Source: Cladorrhinum sp. PSN259 (taxonomy: Eukaryota; Ascomycota; Sordariomycetes; Sordariales; Podosporaceae). Taken from it: 64,000 bases of DNA. Numbering within the stretch: position 1 is the first letter of the stretch; each line of letters opens with the position of its first letter. Below the pieces are notes generated by a model. The model saw nothing but the letters and a program-made list of their open reading frames with translations. It did not search any database and had not been told where the DNA came from. The translations under genes and the position numbers were made by a program. The stretch covers positions 1 through 64,000 of the forward strand of contig MU867126.1 of assembly GCA_033725935.1 (NCBI GenBank), written 5' to 3'. Shown piece by piece: positions 34,626-45,432 of this stretch.

Positions 34626-36857
34626 ATGTCAACACAGACAACACTTGTACGCCATGAGCGTCTCTCATGGGGAAACTTCATTCTCAAACGACTGCAGCAC
34701 TCTACGGCAAAGCCCCATGACCTCTGCCGAACAATAACCAACGAGTACTGCCAGCAACAGTGCAACGGTTGCGACAAGATATCCGAACTCCTGCGCTGGG
34801 GAGAAGTAAAAAGGAGACAAAATGCTGCCTTCGAAGGCTGTTCAGAACCGCATCTTGTACATAACAACTACCTCGAACTTGATCGCTGCGCAAAGGCATC
34901 AAGGTGCGAAACATGCCGCACCATACGACGCGGATTTCTTCTGGAGCAAATTACAAGCCAAGATGTTGCCCGTCTCGAGAATAGCGACGACCAAGGGCCG
35001 GTCTACGTTGTGCTGGACCTCGGGATTTCCGGCGACAGCTTATTATTTACTTGCAGCCCATCCAATAAGGTCCACTTTTCGGCCACAATTGCTCTCGATC
35101 CAACACCTCGCCAGTACTCCCACGAGCTCACAAGACGTGGCGCAAGGCTCCGTACCGACTTTGCCGAACTCAAAGAAGTCATCGAGGACTGCCACCAGAA
35201 CCACGAATGCTCTTCAAGATATCGATGGTCACATCGCAACCCAACATGGCTGGTCAAAATCATAGACGACGCTCGCATACAGTTGGTGCCTAGCCCACCC
35301 CATCTGGTACAATATGTTGTTTTGAGCTACTCATGGGGTGATCCTGCCGAGATGCCTGCTGCCGAGTGGGCAAGAATCAAGGGCGCTGGCACGAAAACAG
35401 AAAAAGGTGTTCCCGTTTCCGAGAGACTTAATCCGTTCGACGTTTGGGAGCTCCCGGAAACAATGCGCGATGCCATCACAATTGCCAAAACGCTGGGCTT
35501 CGACTACATCTGGATCGACAATGTCTGCATTCCCAAGGGCACAAACTGGGACACCGAGGCAGGCTTGATGCACGAAGTCTACGGCAATGCCGCATTCACA
35601 CTCGTTGCATCTTCCAGCACGAAAGCGACGGATAATATGCTTGTCACCCGGGAAGCATGGGCGCACCGCAGCAAAGCCGTCAAGCTGCGTGAGCAGTGGC
35701 TTCACAATACGCAAATGTCTCTTGACAAGGTACGCCTTGAATCACCAGTGGCACGACGGGCCTGGACTCTGCAAGAGGAACGGCTTTCACCACGAATCCT
35801 ATACTGGACTGGCCAGAGATGGTACTGGTCATGCCCTGAAAAGCAAACTGCAGAACTGTGTCAACTCGGCCATCAATTACCTACCACATACCAAGAACAG
35901 CGCAGGTCGCCCCAGCTGTTTCTCGAGCTCTGCCGGACTGGAGATGGCGACCAACTGCACGAAGAATGGCTCGATATCGTCGAGGCCTACACACCACGAG
36001 ATCTGGTGGAGCCAAAGGATCGGTTCTTGGCAATCGCTGGTCTCGCCGTTCGCTTCTACAACTCCAAGGCAGAGGCCGGCGGATCATTCATTACCGAAGA
36101 GTACCTGGCCGGACTGTGGAAGGATAACTTTGCCCGTCATCTCTCATGGTCTGTGGCTGCAGCTGCCGACTCGGCACACAACCTTTTACATATCGCGCCT
36201 TCGTGGTCGTGGGCATCGCTGCCTCTGCGTACGGATACCAAAACGAAACACTCGTTCAGGCCCTCAAAATATTTCAGCTTCATTTGCGTCAGTCACGAAG
36301 CGACGGATCCAGCAATTGCGGCAGCCAGGTTGAGCCGAACGGGTTCAGATGGCATAATTCGCTCCCGAGCAGCCGAAGAGCGGGGAAGAGGCGTAAAGAT
36401 AGTTGAGGTTGAGGGTCGCTTCCGCCGACTTGTCACAGACGAAGCGAAAAGCGTGCGATGGGATTCGATAGAGTGGAAGCGCGGCGAAAGGATCGGGTTC
36501 AACTTTTCAGCGTTTCCTGGTCAGCATGTCTGCTCACGCAACAGGTCGGATGGCCGCATTATATCGAGAGACGCACACAGCGGAGAGATTGTGGGTCAGT
36601 TGGATTATTTATCTCCAGAGGATACTAAATTCCCTTCGGGCCACTGCAATACATCTTTTGTGCCGTATGGCAGCGAGAAAGAAATAATGTGCTTGGAGTT
36701 GGGAGAACTAGCGATGCTTTTGCTGGTTCGCAATCGTAACAATCATAATCAAGGGGGACCCCAGGAGTCGTATCGCCGAGTTGGTGTGGCCATTGGGTAT
36801 TCTAATCGGAAAGGTTTCTTTTATGGTTGCGAGACCAAGAGGGTGAAGTTGGCTTAG
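34626..36857 (+). CDS. HET-domain protein (heterokaryon incompatibility type)
   Basis: A single uninterrupted exon of 743 residues from the ATG at 34626. A Cys-containing N-terminal part (QQQCNGCDKISEL, KASRCETCRTIRRGF) precedes the HET domain, which begins at about residue 228 (YVVLSYSWGD). It continues with FDYIWIDNVCIPKG (about 295), HEVYGNAAFTLVASSS and AWTLQEERLSPRILYW (about 377). A later conserved segment reads APSWSWASLPL (about 523). These are the three classical HET blocks. HET domains can trigger cell death on non-self recognition and are often NADase-like; the specific role here is unknown. Unlike the HET gene at 12353-14513, this copy has no frame break and looks functional. Confidence 0.88.
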   Translation: MSTQTTLVRHERLSWGNFILKRLQHSTAKPHDLCRTITNEYCQQQCNGCDKISELLRWGEVKRRQNAAFEGCSEPHLVHNNYLELDRCAKASRCETCRTIRRGFLLEQITSQDVARLENSDDQGPVYVVLDLGISGDSLLFTCSPSNKVHFSATIALDPTPRQYSHELTRRGARLRTDFAELKEVIEDCHQNHECSSRYRWSHRNPTWLVKIIDDARIQLVPSPPHLVQYVVLSYSWGDPAEMPAAEWARIKGAGTKTEKGVPVSERLNPFDVWELPETMRDAITIAKTLGFDYIWIDNVCIPKGTNWDTEAGLMHEVYGNAAFTLVASSSTKATDNMLVTREAWAHRSKAVKLREQWLHNTQMSLDKVRLESPVARRAWTLQEERLSPRILYWTGQRWYWSCPEKQTAELCQLGHQLPTTYQEQRRSPQLFLELCRTGDGDQLHEEWLDIVEAYTPRDLVEPKDRFLAIAGLAVRFYNSKAEAGGSFITEEYLAGLWKDNFARHLSWSVAAAADSAHNLLHIAPSWSWASLPLRTDTKTKHSFRPSKYFSFICVSHEATDPAIAAARLSRTGSDGIIRSRAAEERGRGVKIVEVEGRFRRLVTDEAKSVRWDSIEWKRGERIGFNFSAFPGQHVCSRNRSDGRIISRDAHSGEIVGQLDYLSPEDTKFPSGHCNTSFVPYGSEKEIMCLELGELAMLLLVRNRNNHNQGGPQESYRRVGVAIGYSNRKGFFYGCETKRVKLA

Positions 36858-37301
36858 GAGGAAAGTTATATTACCAGGCATTTAGATGGGAGTTTTTTTT
36901 TCCATAACCGCATAGGTTTGCTTGCGCGTTGGAGCAATAGTTGGGCGTCATTAAGCTTTCTGCATACTAGGTAGGCTACTTTATATGTAAATAGACTCTC
37001 TTGCACATTTGTCAGCATATACTCTTGAAATACGAAGCGATGATTTGTGGCTGACACTATGTTCCTGCAACAAAGTGGTGAAAGAGGCTGAAAGGAGAGT
37101 GGGCAGGATGATGCGAGGAAACCCGGCGCCGGACTTTTTCTTTGTTGCTTTGAAGGAGATTAATAACTTGTTGTCGTCACCTGGAGAGAAGATGGAGATG
37201 ATGATTCGGCCGGAAAAGTTTGATTTTGCGAGATATAAAATTGATGTGGCTGTCGAGTCGACGGTGCCTAACTAGATGGCTTGCTACTAAGACGGAAACT
37301 A
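36858..37301. other. Short convergent intergenic region
   Basis: 3' flanks of the HET gene and the 2EXR gene. A short plus-strand frame covers 37009-37275 but lacks a convincing start or motif. Confidence 0.4.
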
Positions 37302-38584
37302 TCAAATCGAGGTATCAATTAACTGAAGATGATTATCATGCACTACCAAACCCCTCGAAACATCGACTACTGCTCGGATTTCAACTGACCGCCCACCACC
37401 AATCTGACTAAACTCGATCACCTCCCGAATTACCTTTATGACCCTCTCAACCTTGTTTTTCTGCCTTTCCACATCTTCTGTATCTCCACCCTCCATGCCC
37501 TCCTGGTCCGCGTTCTCCTCGAACCAGCGAATTGCATATTCGTATGCATCGCTATATGCGACAAAGCCTCGCTCCCCACTCACTCGGTGTATCATTGTGT
37601 TGTTCCTAATTCCACCCGCCAATATTGTACTTATTCGACGTTGGTGGTTGAATTTTCTCTTCTTCTTGCCCGCCCTTTTCTCCTTTGGCGAGTTGGGAAC
37701 AACCCAAGATGAATCAACAGGCAAATCAACCACAATCCACAATGACCTAAAAGACCTCCACTCGCCCAAGGCAATGGCTAAACGGTGCTTTGCTGATATA
37801 AGCGTGACACCGTCCGAATCAGGCATCAAATGGTCCGAGGTAATATCCAGGCTGTCGAGGGCTGCCGGTGAAGTGCGCACAGCGAGACGAGAGATGGAGG
37901 GGTTCGCTATAAACCGCGTCCTCATGGAATAAAGGATTGAGGCATGACCCGGTATGCCCTTTGATTGATGCTTATCCCACCCCTTGATATTGGCTAGATA
38001 GAGGAGATCAATCTCAAGGTTGCCAAAGTGGTACCATCGCTCGCGGGGGCGTGAGACCAATCTGCTGGGAACATCTCAGTATGTCAGGATGAGAAAGTGA
38101 GGAAGGAGGCAGAATGGAAGTATGCTCACACGTACGCTTCATAATTAGCCCACTGGGGCTTCAACTTGCCTCTGAGCCTGACGAGCTCTGGTTTCCGGCC
38201 CGCACTGGCGGCTTCCTGTTCGGCGGCACCCAGCTGGCGGTTGGCAATCTGATTGGATTCATAGCAGGCGAGCAGGCGGGAGTCAAACTTGCGCCTCCAG
38301 AGTGTTCGGTTCTGTTTGTCACGCTGCAAGTCTGACACGAGAGGTGGACCGTGGCGGCCGCGGACTACTCTGCAGACGCCTCCGTGGACGAGAGTCCAAG
38401 TCAGTCGCGACTGGTCACAGTGCGGGTAGAGCACGTGAATGAACCCTTGCTGGACTTCTTTCCAGATTAATGTGCGGATTTCGGCGGGAAGGCGCATGAA
38501 GTGCTTGAATTCGGGTTCCGGCTGCTGTTGTTGGCTTGCATTGGACGCAGTCATGGCAGGAGCACTCATGGCAGAAGCACTCAT
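37302..38584 (-). CDS. 2EXR domain protein
   Basis: Exons 38584-38136 and 38061-37302 give 402 residues. The intron is 38062-38135 with donor GTACGT; the acceptor may be either of two adjacent CAGs, which changes the product by one residue. The start is the ATG at 38584, followed by three similar short units (SASAM, SAPAM, TASN). The 2EXR (F-box-like) motif reads FKHFMRLPAEIRTLIWKEV at about residue 29. It continues with R-rich segments and SRPRERWYHFGNLEIDLLYL. A Lys/Arg-rich patch (KEKRAGKKKRKF) could be a nuclear signal. The 2EXR family is abundant in ascomycetes, and its function is mostly unknown. Confidence 0.75.
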
Positions 38585-38923
38585 GGTCACGGTTAGACTA
38601 TACTGCAGGTCGTGGTAGCTAGCAGCCACACGAGTAGGGTAATCTGAAGCCAATTCGAATCAAAGAGAGTTCAAGTTTCTTTCGATCAGCCCCTGGCGGA
38701 ACCGAGAAGGTGCCAGGGAGAAAGAGGTAAAAGATGGAATGCAAAGTTTGCGTGTGGGACATCCCGTCACGCCTGGTGTGACACTCCACAAAAAACCAGG
38801 CACCAGAGCGGGGTACATGACTGAAGCCACTATGCTCTCTCTGACCAACAAAAGTTGATACCGTGCCCCTCGGTAATGAGTGCTCTTGTTATAGCAGGAC
38901 AGGGTACTTTTTTTTTTATAACT
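38585..38923. other. Short intergenic region
   Basis: Promoter of the 2EXR gene and 3' flank of the FAD monooxygenase gene, both on the minus strand. No other feature seen. Confidence 0.4.
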
Positions 38924-40927
38924 TCAGTTGAAAGACAAAATGGACCTCACAACTGCTTCCAACTTTTCCCCTGCCACCTTCGACCCTTCCAATGGTACGC
39001 TCTGAGCTCTCCAAGCAACAACACGGTCAGGTCTGACCAGAACTGCTCCAGACTCCTCAACACCACGTATATCATACCAAGTAGAATAAACATCTTCCCA
39101 GTCTTGTCGATATCCAATAGAGTAACCCTTGATTGGGACGCCTGTGTTTTTTGTCACAGATTCAGCAGCTTTTTTCCAAGCTTCTCCTCCAATCCCAGTC
39201 AACAAGACGAAGGCCCCATGTCCGGCAAGATCCAGGGTTGACAGTTGATTTCCGGGAATCGCCTTGTTCAACCAAGCATGAGGCAGTCTACTTCCCGGAT
39301 ATGTGCTTGGTTCATAGTGAAGAATCGGATCAGCCAATTCCTTCTCCCCTATCTTGCGTGGGCCATCCTCGTCACCAAGGTAGACCCCCGCACTCTTGTA
39401 CCGCTGACCCATTTCAAGACCGAGGCCATTATATTCACTAGGGACGAGTCTGAGTCCTTCACGCAGACGATCTCTCCTGGCACGCCCCTCAAGGTCGGCG
39501 CTCTTCAACTCAACCAAGGCAGCTGGGTTGGCCACAGGCGGAAGGGTGCCCAGTGCCTCCCAAATCATTCCGTTGACGCGCAGAGCGGTGTTAGTTTTCT
39601 CCACGACTGCTTTACCGACTGGTTGCCGTTCAACAGAATATGTGTCCAACAATGAGCGGGAGGCTAAACCTTTCTCAACGTAGGCCACCTTCCAGGCCAG
39701 GTTATATGCGTCTTGGATACACGTATTGGAGCCCAGTCCTCTGGCGGGAGGATGACGGTGAACTGCATCACCGAGACAGAATCTGTTTCACGTCAGTCAA
39801 TCATTCACTCTAATTCCATCCAAGATGCATAACAAGTTCAACTTACACATTTCCCTTTGAATACGTGTTGGCGTATGTCTCATTCACAACCCACCTGGAC
39901 ACATGCAACAGCTCGACTGGAGTGTCATCTCCAATGACTTCGCGGACACGGTTCAGGTACTGTTCATCAGAAATCTTGTGTGTCCGGAAGTCCACGTCAG
40001 GCCGCGTGAGGAGGATAAACATCCATTCATTCCACGGTTTCACCATTCGGACGCAACACATGGAGATGAGACCATCACTTTCGTCCCTGCCTGGCTGCAT
40101 GACCCAATGTAGGTCACCTTTACGGCTGCCCATAAGGTGGGAGAGATCAGCCTTGACCAGGACATTGAACATTGAACCGCCGCCTTCGCCAACTGTGAGA
40201 GGCAGCCCGAGCTTCTTGACCACGGTGCTGCGTGCTCCGTCGGCTCCGAAGAGATACTTGGTAGAGATTTTGAAAGTGGACTGCGTGAGACGGTCTTGGA
40301 AGGTGGCCACGACCCTCTTGTCAGGAGCTTCTTCAAAATCGACGAGAAAAGTGTCGAAGCGGACTTTGAAGCCGTGATTAGTGGCGTACCGAACGAGAAT
40401 GGGTTCGAGCAAGGTTTGCGGAATGTCGACGTGCTCGCAGGGGCTTGCTGCCCGGTACTCGCCCTGCAGTATATCGGATTAGTCAAGGTGAGATAATAAC
40501 GAGAGCTCAAGATACTAGTGCATACCATTCTCTCTGGACCGAGTCCAAAGGCATACACTCTGGCAAACTCCTCACCTGCCATGCTTGCACACCAACGCAC
40601 GTGGGATATTTCTTCCCGGCCGATTGCAAGTTTCATGGCTTCAGCTTCCACACCTAGGTCACGCAGACATTCTGTGACAGATCTCTGTTAGTGACTAGTT
40701 GGCCGAGTGGGTTTAAGAGTCTGGTATGTGGGCATACCCATGGTGGCAGCATTCGTGATGTGTGCTCGGGGCGTGTCAGCAGTGCCAGACGCTCCAGCAA
40801 TAACGATCCCTTTGAGACCATATGAAGCTAAGAACGCAGCGAGCGAAGCCCCAGCCGGGCCCGCTCCGACTATCAAAAAGTCAGTTTCAATGGGAGTTGT
40901 ATCAGACATTGCAAGTGTAATAGTCAT
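38924..40927 (-). CDS. FAD-dependent aromatic monooxygenase (TfdB/phenol hydroxylase-like)
   Basis: Four exons: 40927-40738, 40671-40526, 40463-39847 and 39782-38924, giving 603 residues. The introns are 40672-40737, 40464-40525 and 39783-39846, all GT-AG with consensus ends and exact frame fit. FAD-binding motifs are visible: VGAGPAGASLAAF (GxGxxG, about residue 19), GADGARSTVVKKLG (DG motif) and FCLGDAVHRHPPARGLGSN (GD motif). The C-terminal third matches the thioredoxin-like domain of 2,4-dichlorophenol 6-monooxygenase and phenol hydroxylase types. It would use NADPH and O2 to hydroxylate a phenolic ring; the real substrate is unknown. A second ATG at 40909 is an alternative start. It lies between two 2EXR genes and is not part of an obvious pathway cluster. 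Confidence 0.9.
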
Positions 40928-41487
40928 GCTTGAAAAGTTTATGATGGAAGCTCATCGGCCAATACATGATGGAGCAGCATGACAATATATACTCTTTCAA
41001 CCTCAATTTCTTGTGCCTCTTGCCTCGCTCTTCGCTCTTCGCTCTTCAAGTTCGGTTTGAAGTTCGAATTCCCTTCAAACGTCTGAACTCATTGTTAGAC
41101 GTAGTGATCCGAGCCCGTAATCCTCCTCGGAACAGATTTGTAAGAAAAGCAGATAAGCAATGATTACACAGCCTGAATAATTTGCACCCTTGCATCTCAT
41201 CCCTGCCAATGAGCTTTCTCCTTCCGCAGGGCATACCTCCCTCCAAATATGGTGATATTCCTAAAGGCGGGTTGGTAAGCCTGAGTCAGGATGCAATGCA
41301 GAGTTCCGTTTGGGTGGGATGACTCATGTCAAGGAAAAGGAAACCAATAAAAAGGATACGTACGGCGTAGGGGTCTAAATATGGTAGCCAACTTTTATCT
41401 CCAGGGGCTTAAGAATTTAACAGCCATGAATAAACAAAATACTATAGATCACAGTTTTGAAGCTAAACTTCATCTAATTGAAAACCA
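40928..41487. other. Intergenic between FAD monooxygenase and tRNA
   Basis: Promoter DNA of the monooxygenase gene and 5' flank of tRNA-Gly. A CTTGCCTCGCTCTTCGCTCT-type pyrimidine-rich tract lies near 41020-41050. No gene was recognised. Confidence 0.4.
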
Positions 41488-41558
41488 GCGTCAGTGGTTT
41501 AGTGGTAAAATCCATCGTTGCCATCGATGGGCCCCGCGTTCGATTCGCGGCTGACGCA
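41488..41558 (+). tRNA. tRNA-Gly (anticodon GCC)
   Basis: Cloverleaf visible: acceptor GCGTCAG pairs with CTGACGC, the D arm has GGTTTAGTGGTAAAAT, the anticodon loop is TTGCCAT with anticodon GCC on a CATCG/CGATG stem, and the T arm is CGCGTTCGATTCGCG. There is no intron. It reads GGC and GGT. A T-rich run lies at 41580-41589. Confidence 0.93.
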
Positions 41559-41777
41559 TCATTTCTTTCCTTTCTGTATTTTTTTTTTCCTGTTCGTGCA
41601 TATATGCAACATGATAGCTAATGTTTATTGGTTGCCTTTCGGCAACATACAGGGGTCAGGGTGCTGCCTCAGCTCAGATGCAACAACAACACACCAACAA
41701 GAGTTTTTGTTTCATTTGCTTACTTGCCCCCCTCCAAGACACCCAAGTTCCTCTTTCGCTCATACTGACTGACAACC

Positions 41778-43193
41778 ATGTCCCAGTTCGCAGACCCAGA
41801 CGACCCTACCCTCGAGGAGTGCCGCACTCTTCTCGGATGCACCTGGCTCAAGCCCGGAAAACAGTGCCCCCACCCCGCAAACACCTGGTTCCGAGATACC
41901 CGTGCTTCTCCTCCCCCGCTCCCTCCGCCGAAAGATATACTCGAGGATATCCTTCGTAATCACGCAATCTTTTCTCCCCGCCATCAAGCAATTATTGCTC
42001 ACTACAAGGAGCCGCCGTCGCCCTCAAATTCTCATGATAATAACAATAATGACGACGACCATGATGCCCCAAAATTCCACCTCTTTTCCCTCCTCCCCAC
42101 CGAACTCCGCGAGCAGATCTGGAAGCTGGCCATACCGCGGCGCACCCTAGATGTCCGCGAAGTGTACCACCGGGGGGAATACATGGGAATCCGCTCGGTG
42201 AAGCTCCCCGTCCCGCGGATCGCCTCTGTCTGTCGGGAGGCTCGCGATCTCGTCATGCGGCTCGGTTCCCGACTTGCGCTATCTCTTGAAAACCGGGGAG
42301 TAGCTACCAACGTTCCAGCCGGGTTCTTCGTGAAGGGGCGAGATGTGGTGCTTTATCTGGCTGATCAGTATCCGCCTTCGTACCTCAACGTCGTGGGCTT
42401 GGATCAGAACCAGTTGGACGGGGTCGTGGTGGCTGAGGGAGCACAGATTGTGAAACTGATGCGCTGTGAGGCTGCAGCGGTCAACTGGGCCGGCGAGAGG
42501 AAGCTGCTTGTTTTGACGGGGGAGCACAGGAATCCCGTAACGCAGTATTTGCCCGGGAGTTCTGCGCAGGGCGGCGCGGGCCGGACTGGTTGGTTGAGTA
42601 GCTGGGCGGGTTTGAAAGCTGCAGAGTCCAAGGATCTAAAGACTGTCTTTGTGTTCTTCAAAAGCAGGTACATTGAGGTGTCGTTGTTTATTGGGAAGGC
42701 GTTCAGTGATGACGACAGGAATCCTGCCAGTGAGTTGAGAGGAGGAGGGTATGCGACCGAGATTCAGCTGCTGGTGGATCTGTATGATGACTCCCGGCTT
42801 GCTGAGCTGAGCTCGTTGGAATCGTTATATATTGGAGAGAGGAAGGAAGCGGATCGACCGCGGTATGCGGCACCGGAGGCGAGGAATCCGGGGCTCTGCT
42901 TGAACTGCGAGAGAGTGCAGTGGGAGCGCTATGTGAAGCCCTTGGTTGTTCGTCAGTGGCTGCAGCTTTATGAAGACGAACTGGACGAGGGCGATTTGGC
43001 AGCTGCTTTTGCCGTGGGGACAGATCGCCCTTTTGATCCCGATAATCACTGGGTCAAGGAGAAGTTGCGCGACATGCCCGAGTTTCGACCGGCCATTCTG
43101 ATTCATCTCCAGCTTGCAGAAGAGATGCGGCTGCGAGAGGAGGAGAACAGCGAATGGGCGGGATATCACACCCGGGTTTTGGCATTGAGGTAG
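41778..43193 (+). CDS. 2EXR domain protein
   Basis: A single exon of 471 residues from the ATG at 41778. The N-terminal segment has Cys and Pro-rich parts and a low-complexity Asn/Asp run. The 2EXR motif FHLFSLLPTELREQIWKLAI lies at about residue 100, followed by PRRTLDVREVYHRGEY and VPRIASVCREARDLVM, the typical second part of the family. The C-terminus ends in charged helices (HLQLAEEMRLREEENSEWAG). Function is unknown. It ends 22 bp before the stop of the convergent DUF1996 gene, so the 3' untranslated regions of the two probably overlap. Confidence 0.8.
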   Translation: MSQFADPDDPTLEECRTLLGCTWLKPGKQCPHPANTWFRDTRASPPPLPPPKDILEDILRNHAIFSPRHQAIIAHYKEPPSPSNSHDNNNNDDDHDAPKFHLFSLLPTELREQIWKLAIPRRTLDVREVYHRGEYMGIRSVKLPVPRIASVCREARDLVMRLGSRLALSLENRGVATNVPAGFFVKGRDVVLYLADQYPPSYLNVVGLDQNQLDGVVVAEGAQIVKLMRCEAAAVNWAGERKLLVLTGEHRNPVTQYLPGSSAQGGAGRTGWLSSWAGLKAAESKDLKTVFVFFKSRYIEVSLFIGKAFSDDDRNPASELRGGGYATEIQLLVDLYDDSRLAELSSLESLYIGERKEADRPRYAAPEARNPGLCLNCERVQWERYVKPLVVRQWLQLYEDELDEGDLAAAFAVGTDRPFDPDNHWVKEKLRDMPEFRPAILIHLQLAEEMRLREEENSEWAGYHTRVLALR

Positions 43194-43215
43194 AAAGCAA
43201 TGTTTATCAAATTGT

Positions 43216-44420
43216 CTACATGATCTTTCCAGGCAAGGCATGTAGCCACCCATCAATATCCTCCTTCACCACGGCGGCCTGAGAGCACTTGTTTGCCTCC
43301 TGGATACTCTGCTTCTTCAACTCTGGGCAATCAACGCCGCAGTACTTGTCCATGGCCCTCTGCAACGAATCACCCTGCCACCCAAAAACATAGTCGCCGT
43401 GCCAGCCATACCCAACATCATCACCCGTACTCAATACAAACGGCTGACTGCCGTCTGTAGGCCACATAGACAAGTCACTGAAAGCTGATGTGTTCCATAT
43501 AGTCTCATACATCAGTTGAGGCAATTTGACCGGGTGAGTAGGTGGACACTCGAATTCGGTTTCAAATGTTCCTTTCGACGGATATGCCGTGTGTGATTTG
43601 TGGTCGGGACTATCGAGGTTCTTGCCGTCCCAACACGTGGGGAAGAAGTTGTTGATTCGTATCCCGTAAGGGCACGGCTGCGTCGGAAACGTGCGAGTGT
43701 CGTACCTGCTGTCGCCGATTGCAGAGTTTGCAGGAGCAGGTCCCCAGGGCGTTGTGAAGCAGCGAAAGGCCATGCTCTTGAACTCTTCTGCGTTTGGGCT
43801 GGGCTCTTGATAGAGAGGGTCGCCGACTATCATTCTGAATCCCTATTTTTCGGTGACTATCAGTCAGTGTGGAGATGGGGAGAGTTAGGTAGGTATAATG
43901 TGAAACCAATTACCGGTCTGAAAGCAGTGACTTTTGTCTTCTTATCATATGGGGCTGTGTAGTAGACCGTCATGCCGCCCCTTTGTCCCTCCAGGAAGAC
44001 GTTTTCCATCAGCGGCACCCGGTGATAGGATCCATTACGGTGGCGGAAGAACAAGACTGCCGTCCAATAGTTGCTAAAGTCTTCGGTAAATGTGCATGTG
44101 GTGCACGTTGCTGCATCCGAGATGTTCAAGGCGGCATCCATGGTCGGGGAGAAGGCGTTTCCTCCCACGATCTGGTGAAGATGTGGCGATGGGACTTGGC
44201 CGGGAGACACAAGTCTGTAATGTACATGTGAGTAGGTGGTTGATTCTCAAGAAGATCGTGGTGTTTGTCCAACTTACGGATCAATTCGTTGCACATTCAA
44301 CTCGGAGCAAGAAAACCGGAGAAAGTCATTGAAGCTCGGGCCATTGGGAACTACTGAAAACGGAGGCTGCGCTACGACGCTCAGGGCTGCTGCCAGGAAG
44401 AGGTACAGCTGCAATTTCAT
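43216..44420 (-). CDS. Secreted DUF1996 protein
   Basis: Exons 44420-44278, 44214-43914 and 43842-43216 give 356 residues. The introns are 44215-44277 (GTAAGT...TACAG) and 43843-43913 (GTAATT...AATAG). The start ATG gives a signal peptide (MKLQLYLFLAAALSVVAQ). DUF1996 hallmarks are present: FLRFSCSELNVQRIDPLVSP, PSPHLHQIVGGNAF, TCTTCTFTEDFSNYWTA, and NNFFPTCWDGKNLDSPDHKS. The family is secreted and rich in conserved Cys and aromatic residues; its activity is unknown. It often occurs in ascomycetes next to or fused with WSC domains, but no WSC is present here. Several N-glycosylation sequons fit secretion. Confidence 0.88.
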
Positions 44421-45432
44421 CGTGTAGCAGAGATCTCTTGTTTTTGTTTGTTTTTTGCAAACTTCGGTCTGATAGGTGCATGGGACCATTTGGGACATGG
44501 CAAGCATTGCCTTGATGATATACATGTATGTAGGTAGCTAGATAATACCTGCCATAGAAGATTGGTATTATAGCCAATATGCAGTCCAGCCAACGGGATG
44601 CTTCGATTCTTAGTGATTATCAGGGTAAATAGAGTATACCCGAAATGGGGTAAACAACCGCAGATCATCTGCCGGTACATACATTGTAGATGCTAGGACA
44701 TGTATCAGTATGCGTCACGGCCAGAAGCTATAGAAAGGAGTATTTTGTTGACAGGGACCACTGAGTGAGCCAACGGAAGTTTTGTCCGCTTCTTTCACAA
44801 GTAAGCCCCTGAGAGCCTGTCATCCATGACGACCATCTGATCTAGGTGCTTTTGTTGGTATCCATGTTACAAGTGACGTATCGTGCCGTATAACAATCAG
44901 CAATGACACTCAATAGCAGTGAAACAATTTTCTCGATACAAGTAGATAACCCCTTTTCAACGAAAAATGCCAAACAAAAGTCATTCAACGAGTTTTTCTC
45001 CCGGCCAGACGGTGAGGTATAAACCCATTGGCGGTATGGAACATTTAATCAATCATTTTTCCTGATATCAAGATTATTACTGACTCGAGAAATAGGCCCC
45101 GAATCCAACACCTCAGAGAGTGTGGGCACCATAAAGGACGTCTTGACAGAACCCGGTAAACAGGCAGGAAGGAACGTGAATGCCAGCATGGAAAACCCGC
45201 GGTACGAGATTGAGAATCTGAACACGGGAAAGACGTCTACAATCTATGAGAGGAACATTTTGGGTCTGGAAAAGTGATGTAGGTTAATCTCAGAGACATT
45301 CAAGTAAATGATCTATCCAAGACTTCAAGCTCATAGAGTACCGGCAATCACTGTTATATCTCAAAGAAAATCAATTCCAACCCCTGAAATAGCCCCAATT
45401 TCCACACTTTTCAATTCCCATCCTCACTCACC
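44421..45432. other. 1-kb intergenic region
   Basis: Promoter of the DUF1996 gene and 3' flank of the prolyl-4-hydroxylase-like gene. No motif-bearing frame or RNA gene was seen. Confidence 0.4.

Noticed and set aside
37009..37275. Plus-strand frame of about 88 codons 3' of the HET gene
   Set aside because: Start is not ATG, and it lies in the 3' flanks of two convergent genes.
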